The notes beneath the pieces were generated by a model that searched no databases, was not told the origin of the DNA, and saw nothing but the letters and a program-made list of their open reading frames with translations. The position numbers and the translations under genes were made by a program. A DNA stretch of 36,712 bases. Origin: an uncultured Ruminococcus sp. Its GTDB lineage: Bacteria; Bacillota; Clostridia; Oscillospirales; Acutalibacteraceae. The stretch lies in contig CALYBM010000026.1 of the NCBI GenBank assembly GCA_944412525.1, positions 1-36,712 on the forward strand, in the 5' to 3' direction. Positions 24,583-31,157 of this stretch are shown in pieces. The first letter of the stretch is position 1, and the number at the start of each line of letters is the position of its first letter.

Positions 24583-25509
24583 ATGTCAAAAATTTATAAA
24601 AGCGTAACGGAGCTTATAGGAGGCACTCCCCTTATTGAGCTTAAAAACATCGAAAAAAAGCACTCATTAAACTCATCTGTTATTGCAAAACTTGAATACT
24701 TTAATCCCGCAGGAAGCGTTAAAGACAGAGTTGCAAGGGCGATGATAGAGGACGCAGAGAAAAAAGGACTGCTCAAAAAGGGCGCAACGATTATTGAGCC
24801 GACATCGGGCAACACGGGAATAGGAATTGCATCGGTTGCCACGGCAAGGGGATACAAAACGATTCTCACAATGCCCGAAACTATGAGCACTGAAAGAAGA
24901 AACCTGCTGAAAGCTTACGGTGCAGAAATTGTGCTCACTGACGGAAGCAAGGGTATGAGCGGCGCTATTGAAAAAGCGGAAGAACTCAAAAATGAGATAG
25001 ACGGTGCGGTAATATTGGGACAGTTTGTAATGCCTGCGAATCGCGAAGTACATTTTAACGCAACAGGTCCCGAAATTTGGGAGGACTGCGAGGGTAAGGT
25101 TGACATCTTTATAGCCGGAGTCGGCACAGGCGGTACTTTGAGCGGAGCAGGAAAATATCTTAAGTCAAAAAATCCCGATGTCAAGGTTATAGCAGTTGAG
25201 CCGGAAAGCTCTCCCGTGCTTTCAAAAGGATATTCGGGAGCTCACAAAATTCAAGGAATCGGAGCAGGGTTTGTCCCGAAAACTCTTGACACCGAAATTT
25301 ACGACGAAATCATAACAGTGCCTAACGACGCCGCCACGGAAACCACTAACGAGGTAGCAAAAACAGAGGGAATTTTGGTCGGAATATCGTCGGGTGCTGC
25401 ACTTTGGGCAGCGCTTGAGCTTGCAAAAAGAGAAGAGAATATCGGCAAGAATATTGTTGTCATCTTCCCCGACACCGGCGAGCGTTACCTTTCCACAGGA
25501 ATTTTCTGA
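24583..25509 (+). CDS. cysK: Cysteine synthase A (O-acetylserine sulfhydrylase)
   Basis: 308 residues. PLP lysine in [11 protein letters not shown], the phosphate loop [39 protein letters not shown], the C-terminal [12 protein letters not shown] and [11 protein letters not shown]. It forms cysteine from O-acetylserine and sulfide. It is second in the metY operon and ends at a strong terminator. In CymR-type systems CysK is also the sensing partner of the regulator; that role here is only inferred from gene order. Confidence 0.97.
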   Translation: MSKIYKSVTELIGGTPLIELKNIEKKHSLNSSVIAKLEYFNPAGSVKDRVARAMIEDAEKKGLLKKGATIIEPTSGNTGIGIASVATARGYKTILTMPETMSTERRNLLKAYGAEIVLTDGSKGMSGAIEKAEELKNEIDGAVILGQFVMPANREVHFNATGPEIWEDCEGKVDIFIAGVGTGGTLSGAGKYLKSKNPDVKVIAVEPESSPVLSKGYSGAHKIQGIGAGFVPKTLDTEIYDEIITVPNDAATETTNEVAKTEGILVGISSGAALWAALELAKREENIGKNIVVIFPDTGERYLSTGIF

Positions 25510-25526
25510 TTAACATTAATCAAAAC

Positions 25527-25571
25527 AAAAAGCTGTCTTAAAATCGTTTATCCGAGATTAAGACAGCTTTT
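25527..25571 (+). terminator. Terminator after cysK, probably bidirectional
   Basis: Perfect 14-bp stem AAAAGCTGTCTTAA / TTAAGACAGCTTTT (25527-25540 region and 25558-25571). The minus-strand operon ends 19 bases beyond. Confidence 0.88.
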
Positions 25572-25589
25572 GCTGTTATTCAGTTTTTA

Positions 25590-25895
25590 TCAGGCAGTAT
25601 TCAAATAGTACGACGCAATATTTTGCAGTTTGCGCCGCGCTGATGCGATGTGCCTTGAAACGGTCGATGCGTTTAGACCGAGCTCTTCTGCAATTTGTTT
25701 TTGCTTTTTCTCATTTATGTAATGCTCAATTAGGCAAACTCTCTGCATTTGAGTAAGCTCTGAGGATATAGCTTTTGACAAAATTTCTTTCATGATTTTA
25801 ATTTTTTCAGCGTTGTCGGTTCTGTCAGCCGAGTAATCTCTGAAAAAAATCTTGTTTGCGTTTTTATTGTTGAGATGTATTATTTTTGTTTTCAA
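25590..25895 (-). CDS. Orphan sigma-70 region 4-like regulator
   Basis: 101 residues from a TTG that directly follows the TAA of the upstream gene; AAGGAG sits 8 bases before it. The C-terminal half is a sigma region 4 helix-turn-helix: LTQMQRVCLIEHYI, EKKQKQIAEELGLNASTVSR, HIASARRKLQ. There is no region 2, so it cannot melt a promoter like a full sigma factor. Similar small proteins are common in Firmicutes prophages and integrative elements as late-gene or excision regulators; here no phage genes are near. Its operon promoter lies beside a LexA-like palindrome. Confidence 0.8.
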   Translation of the reverse strand: MKTKIIHLNNKNANKIFFRDYSADRTDNAEKIKIMKEILSKAISSELTQMQRVCLIEHYINEKKQKQIAEELGLNASTVSRHIASARRKLQNIASYYLNTA

Positions 25896-26102
25896 TTAAG
25901 CCGCTCCTTTGTGCCTTGCAAGTAAATGGTCGGCAATTTGAATGCACTCGTTGTAATATATTTTATATTTGGCAATTTTTATATCAAGCTCTTTTTTTTC
26001 GACTTTCGGCAAGCCCTTTCGCTTTGCTTTCAGCCGCTCAATAACATTGGCAAGTTCTGCCGCCGTGTCATTGTATTCTTGTGACCAATCAAAATAATTC
26101 AT
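25896..26102 (-). CDS. Small helical protein paired with the sigma-like regulator
   Basis: The start at 26102 has CGGAGG 9 bases upstream; a longer in-frame start at 26120 would include that site. 68 residues, starting MNYFDWSQEYNDTAAELANV and rich in Lys/Glu/Ala, very likely two long helices (coiled-coil-like). I recall small proteins of this look beside sigma region-4 proteins in phage-like elements, but know no function. The stop touches the start of the sigma-like gene, so the two are translationally coupled. Confidence 0.72.
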   Translation of the reverse strand: MNYFDWSQEYNDTAAELANVIERLKAKRKGLPKVEKKELDIKIAKYKIYYNECIQIADHLLARHKGAA

Positions 26103-26186
26103 TAATTTTTTCCTCCGCATCTTTCGTTATTCCTTAAACAGACGGGGCTTTCTGTTTGTGGCAGATATTGGAAACTGCCTAATTTA

Positions 26187-26215
26187 ATTATATTTTGAAA
26201 AACGGCGTTTTGCAA
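26187..26215 (-). promoter_or_regulatory. Strong promoter of the sigma-like operon
   Basis: On the minus strand TTGCAA (26215 to 26210) is 17 bases from a perfect TATAAT (26192 to 26187), about 85 bases before the ATG at 26102. Confidence 0.75.
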
Positions 26216-26224
26216 TAGATTATA

Positions 26225-26236
26225 GAACGAATGTTC
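26225..26236. promoter_or_regulatory. LexA-like palindrome GAAC-GAAT-GTTC
   Basis: A perfect GAAC-N4-GTTC core, as in the Gram-positive SOS box, lies 9 bases upstream of the -35 of the sigma-like operon. Outer bases of the remembered consensus (CGAAC...GTTYC) match only in part. About one such core is expected by chance in 65 kb. Confidence 0.4.
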
Positions 26237-26546
26237 GATATTTTCAAAAATCCATACTCATTGTGTCATTGTACGGACTATGATTAACTTTTTTTAAAAA
26301 TGCGTAAGGTAACCCAAAACATCGTTTTGTGTTTTTAAATTATTTTTATTTAACGAAATGTATGTACAATAACCGCATGGGTTAATAATAAAAATTTTGT
26401 ACTATTTGTTTAATCTGCAAATTTTAAAATTAATTAAATTAAGTGTTTTGAGTATTAATTAAAAAAATATTGCACAAAAATCAAAGCGAATTATTGTACA
26501 CATTGTCATTTCAACTATGAATAAAAACAAAATGGGGTCTTTTTGC
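26237..26546. other. AT-rich intergenic stretch without a visible gene
   Basis: Very AT-rich, with several TTAATTAA-like runs and one short hairpin (CAAAAC / GTTTTG near 26313-26327). No open reading frame with a ribosome site was found. Confidence 0.6.
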
Positions 26547-26667
26547 TTGAAATAGATGTGAAAAAATAGTATAATATATGAAAATGAAATGCTCATTTTG
26601 AACATTCATTTTCATAAAACACACAATCGCAAAACAGACCGTCGGGAGACGGTCTGTTTTGCTTTTA
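26547..26667 (+). ncRNA. Candidate small RNA gene (promoter to terminator)
   Basis: A strong promoter, TTGAAA (26547-26552), 17 bases, TATAAT (26570-26575), is followed after about 50 bases by a near-perfect terminator. GCAAAACAGACCGTC pairs with GACGGTCTGTTTTGC over 15 bp (26629-26643, 26648-26662) with a GGGA loop and TTTT. The predicted RNA (about 26582-26666) is near 85 bases and holds no reading frame with a ribosome site. A second dyad (TATGAAAATGAA / TTCATTTTCATA, 26577-26616) overlaps the start. No plus-strand gene upstream needs this terminator, because cysK has its own. Confidence 0.55.
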
Positions 26668-26773
26668 GCAGGAATGTTGATAAAGTATTTGTTTTGCAAA
26701 AATTTATATAATGTCTATATTATTACGTCGGCAATTCGGCAATAGCAATAAATATAAAATGGTAAAGTTACAA

Positions 26774-26802
26774 TTGACCGTATTTTTACCGGGTGATATA
26801 AT
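26774..26802 (+). promoter_or_regulatory. Promoter of the CHAP/ricin protein gene
   Basis: TTGACC (26774-26779) is 17 bases from a perfect TATAAT (26797-26802). GGGGAGC lies before the ATG. Confidence 0.75.
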
Positions 26803-26803
26803 A

Positions 26804-26832
26804 TTATTACAGAGTAGTTTATTCTGTAATAA
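26804..26832 (+). promoter_or_regulatory. Perfect inverted repeat at the transcription start of the CHAP gene
   Basis: TTATTACAGA and TCTGTAATAA (26804-26813, 26823-26832) form a 10-bp dyad around a 9-base centre. It spans the predicted transcription start, so it could be an operator or a 5' hairpin protecting the mRNA. Confidence 0.6.
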
Positions 26833-26850
26833 ACATGGGGAGCGAACGGT

Positions 26851-28101
26851 ATGAAAAAAATTAAAGCAAAAATCATATGCTTTGTACTTGCGGTAATGCT
26901 GTTGTTCGGAATTTCAGCCAACACTGTTTCGGCGGCAATCGACTGGAACTGCACATATACTTACATATCGTATCAGGGGCAGGTAGTTGATTCAATTAAT
27001 TTTGCGGGAGTACAGGTTAATTCGATATACGCGCCGAGAAATCAAATAGGAGATTATGACTCGAACACCACATACTGCTGTGCGGCATTTGTCAAAAGAT
27101 TTTACGACAATGTTTACGGTACGGGTGTTTACAACCTGTACAACGGTGCGGTACCTCAGATTTCATACGGCGGAGGATATTTTTATGAAACCTCAAATCC
27201 TGTTGTGGGAGATATAGCCAGAGGACCGAATCACTGGGCAATCGTAAAGGCAGTGTCGGGCAATACGGTAACGCTCATTGAGCAAAACGCGTGGAACAAG
27301 GCTTATACAAGTGCGGCGGTCGGCAGACGAATAATTATGCCTGAAAGCACCTATACTTATTTTCACTATTCCGAATATGACAGAGTTATGAAATGGTATG
27401 CTTCTATGACTCCTGTCGATATCGGAACCAATGTATATGCCGCAATTATCAAGACCGATACATGGATTCACCTCGGTGAAGTTGACGGAAATGTTGAGCT
27501 TGTAAATCAGAACGAAGTTAAGGACGGTTCTGACGTTTGGAGGTTTGAAAGGCAGTCGGACGGCAGCTATGTGATATATAACTGTCAAAGCAACAACGCG
27601 CTTGATGTTTCAAATGCCGAAACAACTGACGGCACAAATATCGGAACCTATCCGTACTGGGGTCACGACGCGCAAAAGTGGTATATATACGGAAGATGGA
27701 GCGGAGAGTTTGTTTTGAGACCGAAGCTCTGCGACAAGGTTTTGGATGTACAAAACGGAAGCAATGAATACGGCACGAACATACAGCTTTGGACATACAA
27801 TAACACGGCGGCTCAAAACTTTGCTATATACGGTTTTGACCCTGCGGGAAGCAGCGTTATAAGCGCCGAGTATTCGGACTCAAACAGCGACACGAAGATA
27901 AGCTGGACTGCCGCTTCAAACGCAACAAGCTACAACCTTAGAATAAAAACGGGTTCTCCCGATAATTTAACCACCTATAAAGATGTGTGGAATTTAACGC
28001 AAACCGAGTATTCGTTAAGATTGCCTGAGGGTTATTACGAGGTTTATGTTGACTCTTGCAACAGATTCAGTTATAAAAAAAAGCAATGTCATAAAATTTA
28101 A
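26851..28101 (+). CDS. Secreted CHAP-type amidase/peptidase with ricin lectin and FN3-like domains; dockerin lost by frameshift
   Basis: 416 residues. Signal peptide (1 to about 29, ending SANTVSA). CHAP/NlpC-like domain (about 40-165) with the likely catalytic Cys in TTYCCAAFVKRFY, the His in NHWAIVK and EQNAW. Ricin-type beta-trefoil (about 190-330) with Ala-Gln-Lys-Trp and LDV repeats (NNALDVSN, DKVLDVQN, AAQNFAIY). FN3-like domain (about 335-410). CHAP enzymes cut peptidoglycan amide or peptide bonds; ricin folds bind sugars. Reading ends early after an A8 run (28075-28082). Removing one A would continue the FN3 strand as NVIKFNVAKG into a complete dockerin, so the intact protein would be about 482 residues. 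Confidence 0.88.
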   Translation: MKKIKAKIICFVLAVMLLFGISANTVSAAIDWNCTYTYISYQGQVVDSINFAGVQVNSIYAPRNQIGDYDSNTTYCCAAFVKRFYDNVYGTGVYNLYNGAVPQISYGGGYFYETSNPVVGDIARGPNHWAIVKAVSGNTVTLIEQNAWNKAYTSAAVGRRIIMPESTYTYFHYSEYDRVMKWYASMTPVDIGTNVYAAIIKTDTWIHLGEVDGNVELVNQNEVKDGSDVWRFERQSDGSYVIYNCQSNNALDVSNAETTDGTNIGTYPYWGHDAQKWYIYGRWSGEFVLRPKLCDKVLDVQNGSNEYGTNIQLWTYNNTAAQNFAIYGFDPAGSSVISAEYSDSNSDTKISWTAASNATSYNLRIKTGSPDNLTTYKDVWNLTQTEYSLRLPEGYYEVYVDSCNRFSYKKKQCHKI

Positions 28102-28300
28102 TGTAGCAAAAGGCATGCTTTACGGCGACGCAAACGGCGACGGAATTCTATCCGTTGTTGACGCTACTCTGATACAGCGTTATCTTTCCGGTATAACGGA
28201 TTTCTCAAGCACTCAAATCCAAATTGCCGATATTAACCGTGACGGCAGAGTAAGCGTTGCGGACGCAACTACGGTACAAAAGAAGCTTGTCGGACGTTAA
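28046..28300 (+). pseudogene. Dockerin module out of frame with the CHAP/ricin gene
   Basis: In the +1 frame relative to the gene above, and open from before the A8 tract to the TAA at 28300. It codes for NVIKFNVAKGMLYGDANGDG, then two Ca-binding dockerin repeats, DANGDGILSVVDATLIQRYL and DINRDGRVSVADATTVQKKL. It has no good start of its own (only GAGG 3 bases before an internal ATG). It is therefore the natural C-terminus of the upstream protein. It is made only if the frame is restored by polymerase slippage, by phase change of the tract, or if the extra A is a sequencing error. Confidence 0.85.
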
Positions 28301-28377
28301 TGATTTTTGACTTCGAAGCAAGTTTTTGTTGAAAAAATTCGATTCTAATATTAATTACTTTAAGCAAAATATAACAA

Positions 28378-28425
28378 AATAAATCCCTGCTGTTATTCAA
28401 AGAGCAGCAGGGATTTATTGTATTT
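28378..28425 (+). terminator. Strong terminator after the CHAP-dockerin gene
   Basis: Perfect 15-bp stem AATAAATCCCTGCTG / CAGCAGGGATTTATT (28378-28392, 28405-28419) with a 12-base loop and a T-rich tail. It may also end minus-strand transcripts of the methyltransferase cluster. Confidence 0.85.
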
Positions 28426-28562
28426 TATATAATTTAATACAAAAGAAAACGAACAAGTGTGCAGACTAATTTGCATACTTTGGTAGATGTTGTAAATTGT
28501 AACTTGCATATTTTAAAATTCGGCAGTTGGGTTATCGCGTTTTTATTCTAAAAATGTAAAAT

Positions 28563-29375
28563 TCACATCCGGCTGTCGCTGTCCTTTATCACCTGTAGTT
28601 CCGCTATGGCAGCATAATGCTTAACTTTAAATTCATTCGGAGCAATTTTGTCAAGAAGCCTTAAATGTTCTTTTTCCCAACTATTTAGTTCCGCAAGAGA
28701 TAACGATGCACCAACACCGCGACAAGCTTTCATTCTTCCGTTCCATGTTGCTTTAGTAAACGGAACTGTCAATTCGTATTCTTCATGCGAAATCATTTTA
28801 AACCAATCATATACGCAATCCGGAATATCAATTGGGTGCATAGTTTCTCCCGCACCGCTCCAATCAGGGCTGTATTTAAGCACAAGCTCTTCACTTTTTC
28901 CTGCAATTACATCATCAAACGGAAGCCACGCCATATATAAAATCAAAAGCTTTCCGTTCAGCTTCAGCATACGAGCAAGGTTCGGTATAACCTTTGCGTG
29001 GTCAAAATACCAGAAACATTGGCAAGCTGTAATAACATCAAATGTATTATCGGGGAAATTAATATTTTCAGTCGGAACAGTTATGAAATCAATCTGCATA
29101 TTACTTTTTTGAGCAAGTCTTTTTGCTTGACATATCTGATTTTCAGATATGTCGGTTCCTATCCATTTTGCACCATATGAGTAAAGGTTTCTCGGCAGTA
29201 CTCCTGTTCCTGTTCCCAAATCAAGAACATTTTGTCCGTCAACACATAAATTGCGCCAAATAATTTTGTCGTAAAATATTTTTGGGTAAATGTCACGGTA
29301 CTCAGAATATTCCTTTGAAATTCTACCCCAATCAAATGCTTTGCCTTTGTCTATCCTTTTATCGACAATATCCAT
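28563..29375 (-). CDS. Class I SAM-dependent methyltransferase
   Basis: The ATG at 29375 follows AGGTGAG at good spacing; a GTG three codons earlier sits on that site. 270 residues with motif I VLDLGTGTG, acidic loop IGTDISENQI, DVITACQCFWYFD (motif IV region) and MLKLNGKLLILYM. This is the methyltransferase-11 type fold; the substrate is unknown. The C-terminal half has no motif I recognise. Last gene of an AT-rich minus-strand cluster with an epimerase and a HAD phosphatase, so a small molecule or sugar substrate is possible. Confidence 0.87.
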   Translation of the reverse strand: MDIVDKRIDKGKAFDWGRISKEYSEYRDIYPKIFYDKIIWRNLCVDGQNVLDLGTGTGVLPRNLYSYGAKWIGTDISENQICQAKRLAQKSNMQIDFITVPTENINFPDNTFDVITACQCFWYFDHAKVIPNLARMLKLNGKLLILYMAWLPFDDVIAGKSEELVLKYSPDWSGAGETMHPIDIPDCVYDWFKMISHEEYELTVPFTKATWNGRMKACRGVGASLSLAELNSWEKEHLRLLDKIAPNEFKVKHYAAIAELQVIKDSDSRM

Positions 29376-29393
29376 AAATCTCACCTAAATCAA

Positions 29394-29534
29394 TTATGGG
29401 TTATGGGCCTTTTCAAATCTTGAAGCTCCCCACCAATCAGGCACTAACTCACTTAGCCGAACTGTTTTTCTTGCATACAAATCAGTAAGAATTTCAATAT
29501 CAACGCTATTTGGGTCAAGATAAATTCTTATCAA
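29394..29534 (-). CDS. Possible small ORF or gene remnant between epimerase and methyltransferase
   Basis: A 46-residue frame from a TTG (GGAG 4 bases upstream), overlapping the epimerase end by 20 bases. It reads IRIYLDPNSVDIEILTDLYA and ends LVPDWWGASRFEKAHNP. The residue mix is protein-like and the frame fills almost the whole gap, but I recognise no family. It could be a real small gene or the C-terminal scrap of an older one. Confidence 0.35.
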   Translation of the reverse strand: MIRIYLDPNSVDIEILTDLYARKTVRLSELVPDWWGASRFEKAHNP

Positions 29535-30414
29535 TAAACTCCATGTACGGCTTTTTAGCTACACCACTGCGATTATTTATATACCACTCAAATTCTTCTT
29601 TCAGCCCCTGTTCAAGCGATTTGGTTTGTGGCATAAGTTGAGACTGTTTTGAAACATCAAGTGTATATTCATAATCATAAAAGCAAAAATAATCACGCTG
29701 AAAAACACTCTTATCTACATTCACAAATTCAGGTGTTTTGCCTGCCGCTTTGTAACAAAGCGTAACCCAATCTTTTATTGTAACTATATCTTTATTACCT
29801 ACATTATAGATTTTGTTTTCAGGCTTTTCTCTTAAAATTATTTCAATAAATTTGCATAAATCGAAGACATTAAAAAACTGTAATCTCATATCTCCGTTTT
29901 GAGGAAGATAAAACTTTCTGTCATCAAGTGCACAGTCAAAAACAAAAAGTTCTCTATAAAGGTTTTCATACACACCGTAAAAGTAAGGCGGTCTTAATAT
30001 ATAGGCATCGGGAAAATTTTCTTTTAAATATTCCTCAGCCTGAAGCTTGTTCAGTCCGTAATCACCCCAAACAGAGTTTTTTCCGCATGACTGTTCTTCT
30101 GTGAACGGCTGACAATTTGTTTCCGGATAAACGGCACTTGAGCTTATAAAAATATATTGCTCAAAATTGACTGCTGAACGCAAAAGAGAGCTTATATCAT
30201 TACGAGTATAAGCCGTAACATCGATAATAACATCAAAATGGTAACACTTTAATTTGTCACCAATGCTGTGCCTATCGCACTTTATTAATGTTACATTCTT
30301 TGCTTGTTCTTTTGTACCTCTATTAATAACAAACACATCATTATTTCTTGAAGCAAAATACTCGGCTACATATTTACTAACAAAAGTTGTCCCGCCTGTA
30401 ACAAGAATTCTCAT
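29515..30414 (-). CDS. NAD-dependent epimerase/dehydratase (extended SDR)
   Basis: 299 residues. Nucleotide-binding start MRILVTGGTTFVSKYVAEYF, a TGGxxF form in which the usual third Gly is replaced; ISSSAVYP with catalytic Ser; YGLNK as the YxxxK pair; ILRPPYFYGVYENLY and YNVGNKDIVTIKDWV in the substrate half. The fold is that of sugar-nucleotide epimerases and reductases; the substrate is unknown. The HAD gene ends 12 bases upstream, so the two are co-transcribed. Base composition is AT-richer than the flanking core genes, hinting at transfer. Confidence 0.88.
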   Translation of the reverse strand: MRILVTGGTTFVSKYVAEYFASRNNDVFVINRGTKEQAKNVTLIKCDRHSIGDKLKCYHFDVIIDVTAYTRNDISSLLRSAVNFEQYIFISSSAVYPETNCQPFTEEQSCGKNSVWGDYGLNKLQAEEYLKENFPDAYILRPPYFYGVYENLYRELFVFDCALDDRKFYLPQNGDMRLQFFNVFDLCKFIEIILREKPENKIYNVGNKDIVTIKDWVTLCYKAAGKTPEFVNVDKSVFQRDYFCFYDYEYTLDVSKQSQLMPQTKSLEQGLKEEFEWYINNRSGVAKKPYMEFIDKNLS

Positions 30415-30426
30415 AGCTCTACACCG

Positions 30427-31068
30427 CTAAAAACCAAATATTTTTTTTGCCTTAATTACCAACTCTGGCAGTTTATTTATTACATAATCTGCGTTTTTGA
30501 CTTTGCCGAAACCATATTGTGCATATATAAATGAAACACCCGCCTGTTTTGCTGCCGAAAAGTCACCTTCCGTATCGCCAACATACACGGCTTTGTCAAG
30601 GTTGTTCCTTTCCATTACTATTCTTATGTTTTCGCCCTTTGTCAACCCTGTTCTGCCTGACATTTCATAGTCGTCGAAATAATTACTGAGTCTATGATGA
30701 TTTAAAAATGCCTGCAAATATCCATTCTGACAGTTGCTGACAATAAATAACATGTATTTTTCTTTCAACTTTTCCAATGTATCTTCAAGCCAGTCATAAA
30801 GTTTTCCGCCTGCTTTTTCAAGATATGCAGACTCCGCTTTACAACACTCTTTAATTATGCAAACAGCTTTTTCCAAAGGAAGCAAAGGCAGCATAATCGC
30901 TGCTATTTCCTCCAATGTTTTACCCATGTAACCGTTCATCTCATCCACAGTAAGTTGCTTTTTTGTTTCTTTGTGACTTAGCAAAACTTTGTTCCATACG
31001 GGAACTATTGTTTCCGTAGTGTTCCACAATGTTCCGTCAAGGTCAAAAATAATACCGTTCCTATTCAT
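30427..31068 (-). CDS. HAD family phosphatase
   Basis: 213 residues with all four HAD motifs: FDLDGTLWNT (nucleophile Asp), FIVSN (motif II), GLTKGEN (Lys) and VYVGDTEGDFSAAKQAG (motif IV). The helical cap after motif I is of the phosphoglycolate phosphatase/beta-phosphoglucomutase type. The substrate is unknown. First gene of the accessory cluster. No clear ribosome site is seen, and a T15 run lies 16-30 bases before the ATG, which could vary in length and alter expression. Confidence 0.9.
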   Translation of the reverse strand: MNRNGIIFDLDGTLWNTTETIVPVWNKVLLSHKETKKQLTVDEMNGYMGKTLEEIAAIMLPLLPLEKAVCIIKECCKAESAYLEKAGGKLYDWLEDTLEKLKEKYMLFIVSNCQNGYLQAFLNHHRLSNYFDDYEMSGRTGLTKGENIRIVMERNNLDKAVYVGDTEGDFSAAKQAGVSFIYAQYGFGKVKNADYVINKLPELVIKAKKIFGF

Positions 31069-31083
31069 AGACAGACAAACACC

Positions 31084-31098
31084 AAAAAAAAAAAAAAA
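31084..31098 (-). repeat. Homopolymer tract (15 A on plus, 15 T on minus)
   Basis: An uninterrupted run of 15 identical bases just upstream of the HAD gene. Tracts this long change length readily during replication. Confidence 0.9.
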
Positions 31099-31157
31099 TT
31101 CGCATAAAAGTAATAATTCTTACTCATCAAGCCGCTGTTTCCCACCCATTCGTAACC

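Noticed and set aside
28471..28520. Two TTGCATA-like words in the gap before the methyltransferase end
   Set aside because: The spacing and flanks differ and no promoter or gene start is nearby; likely chance in AT-rich DNA.
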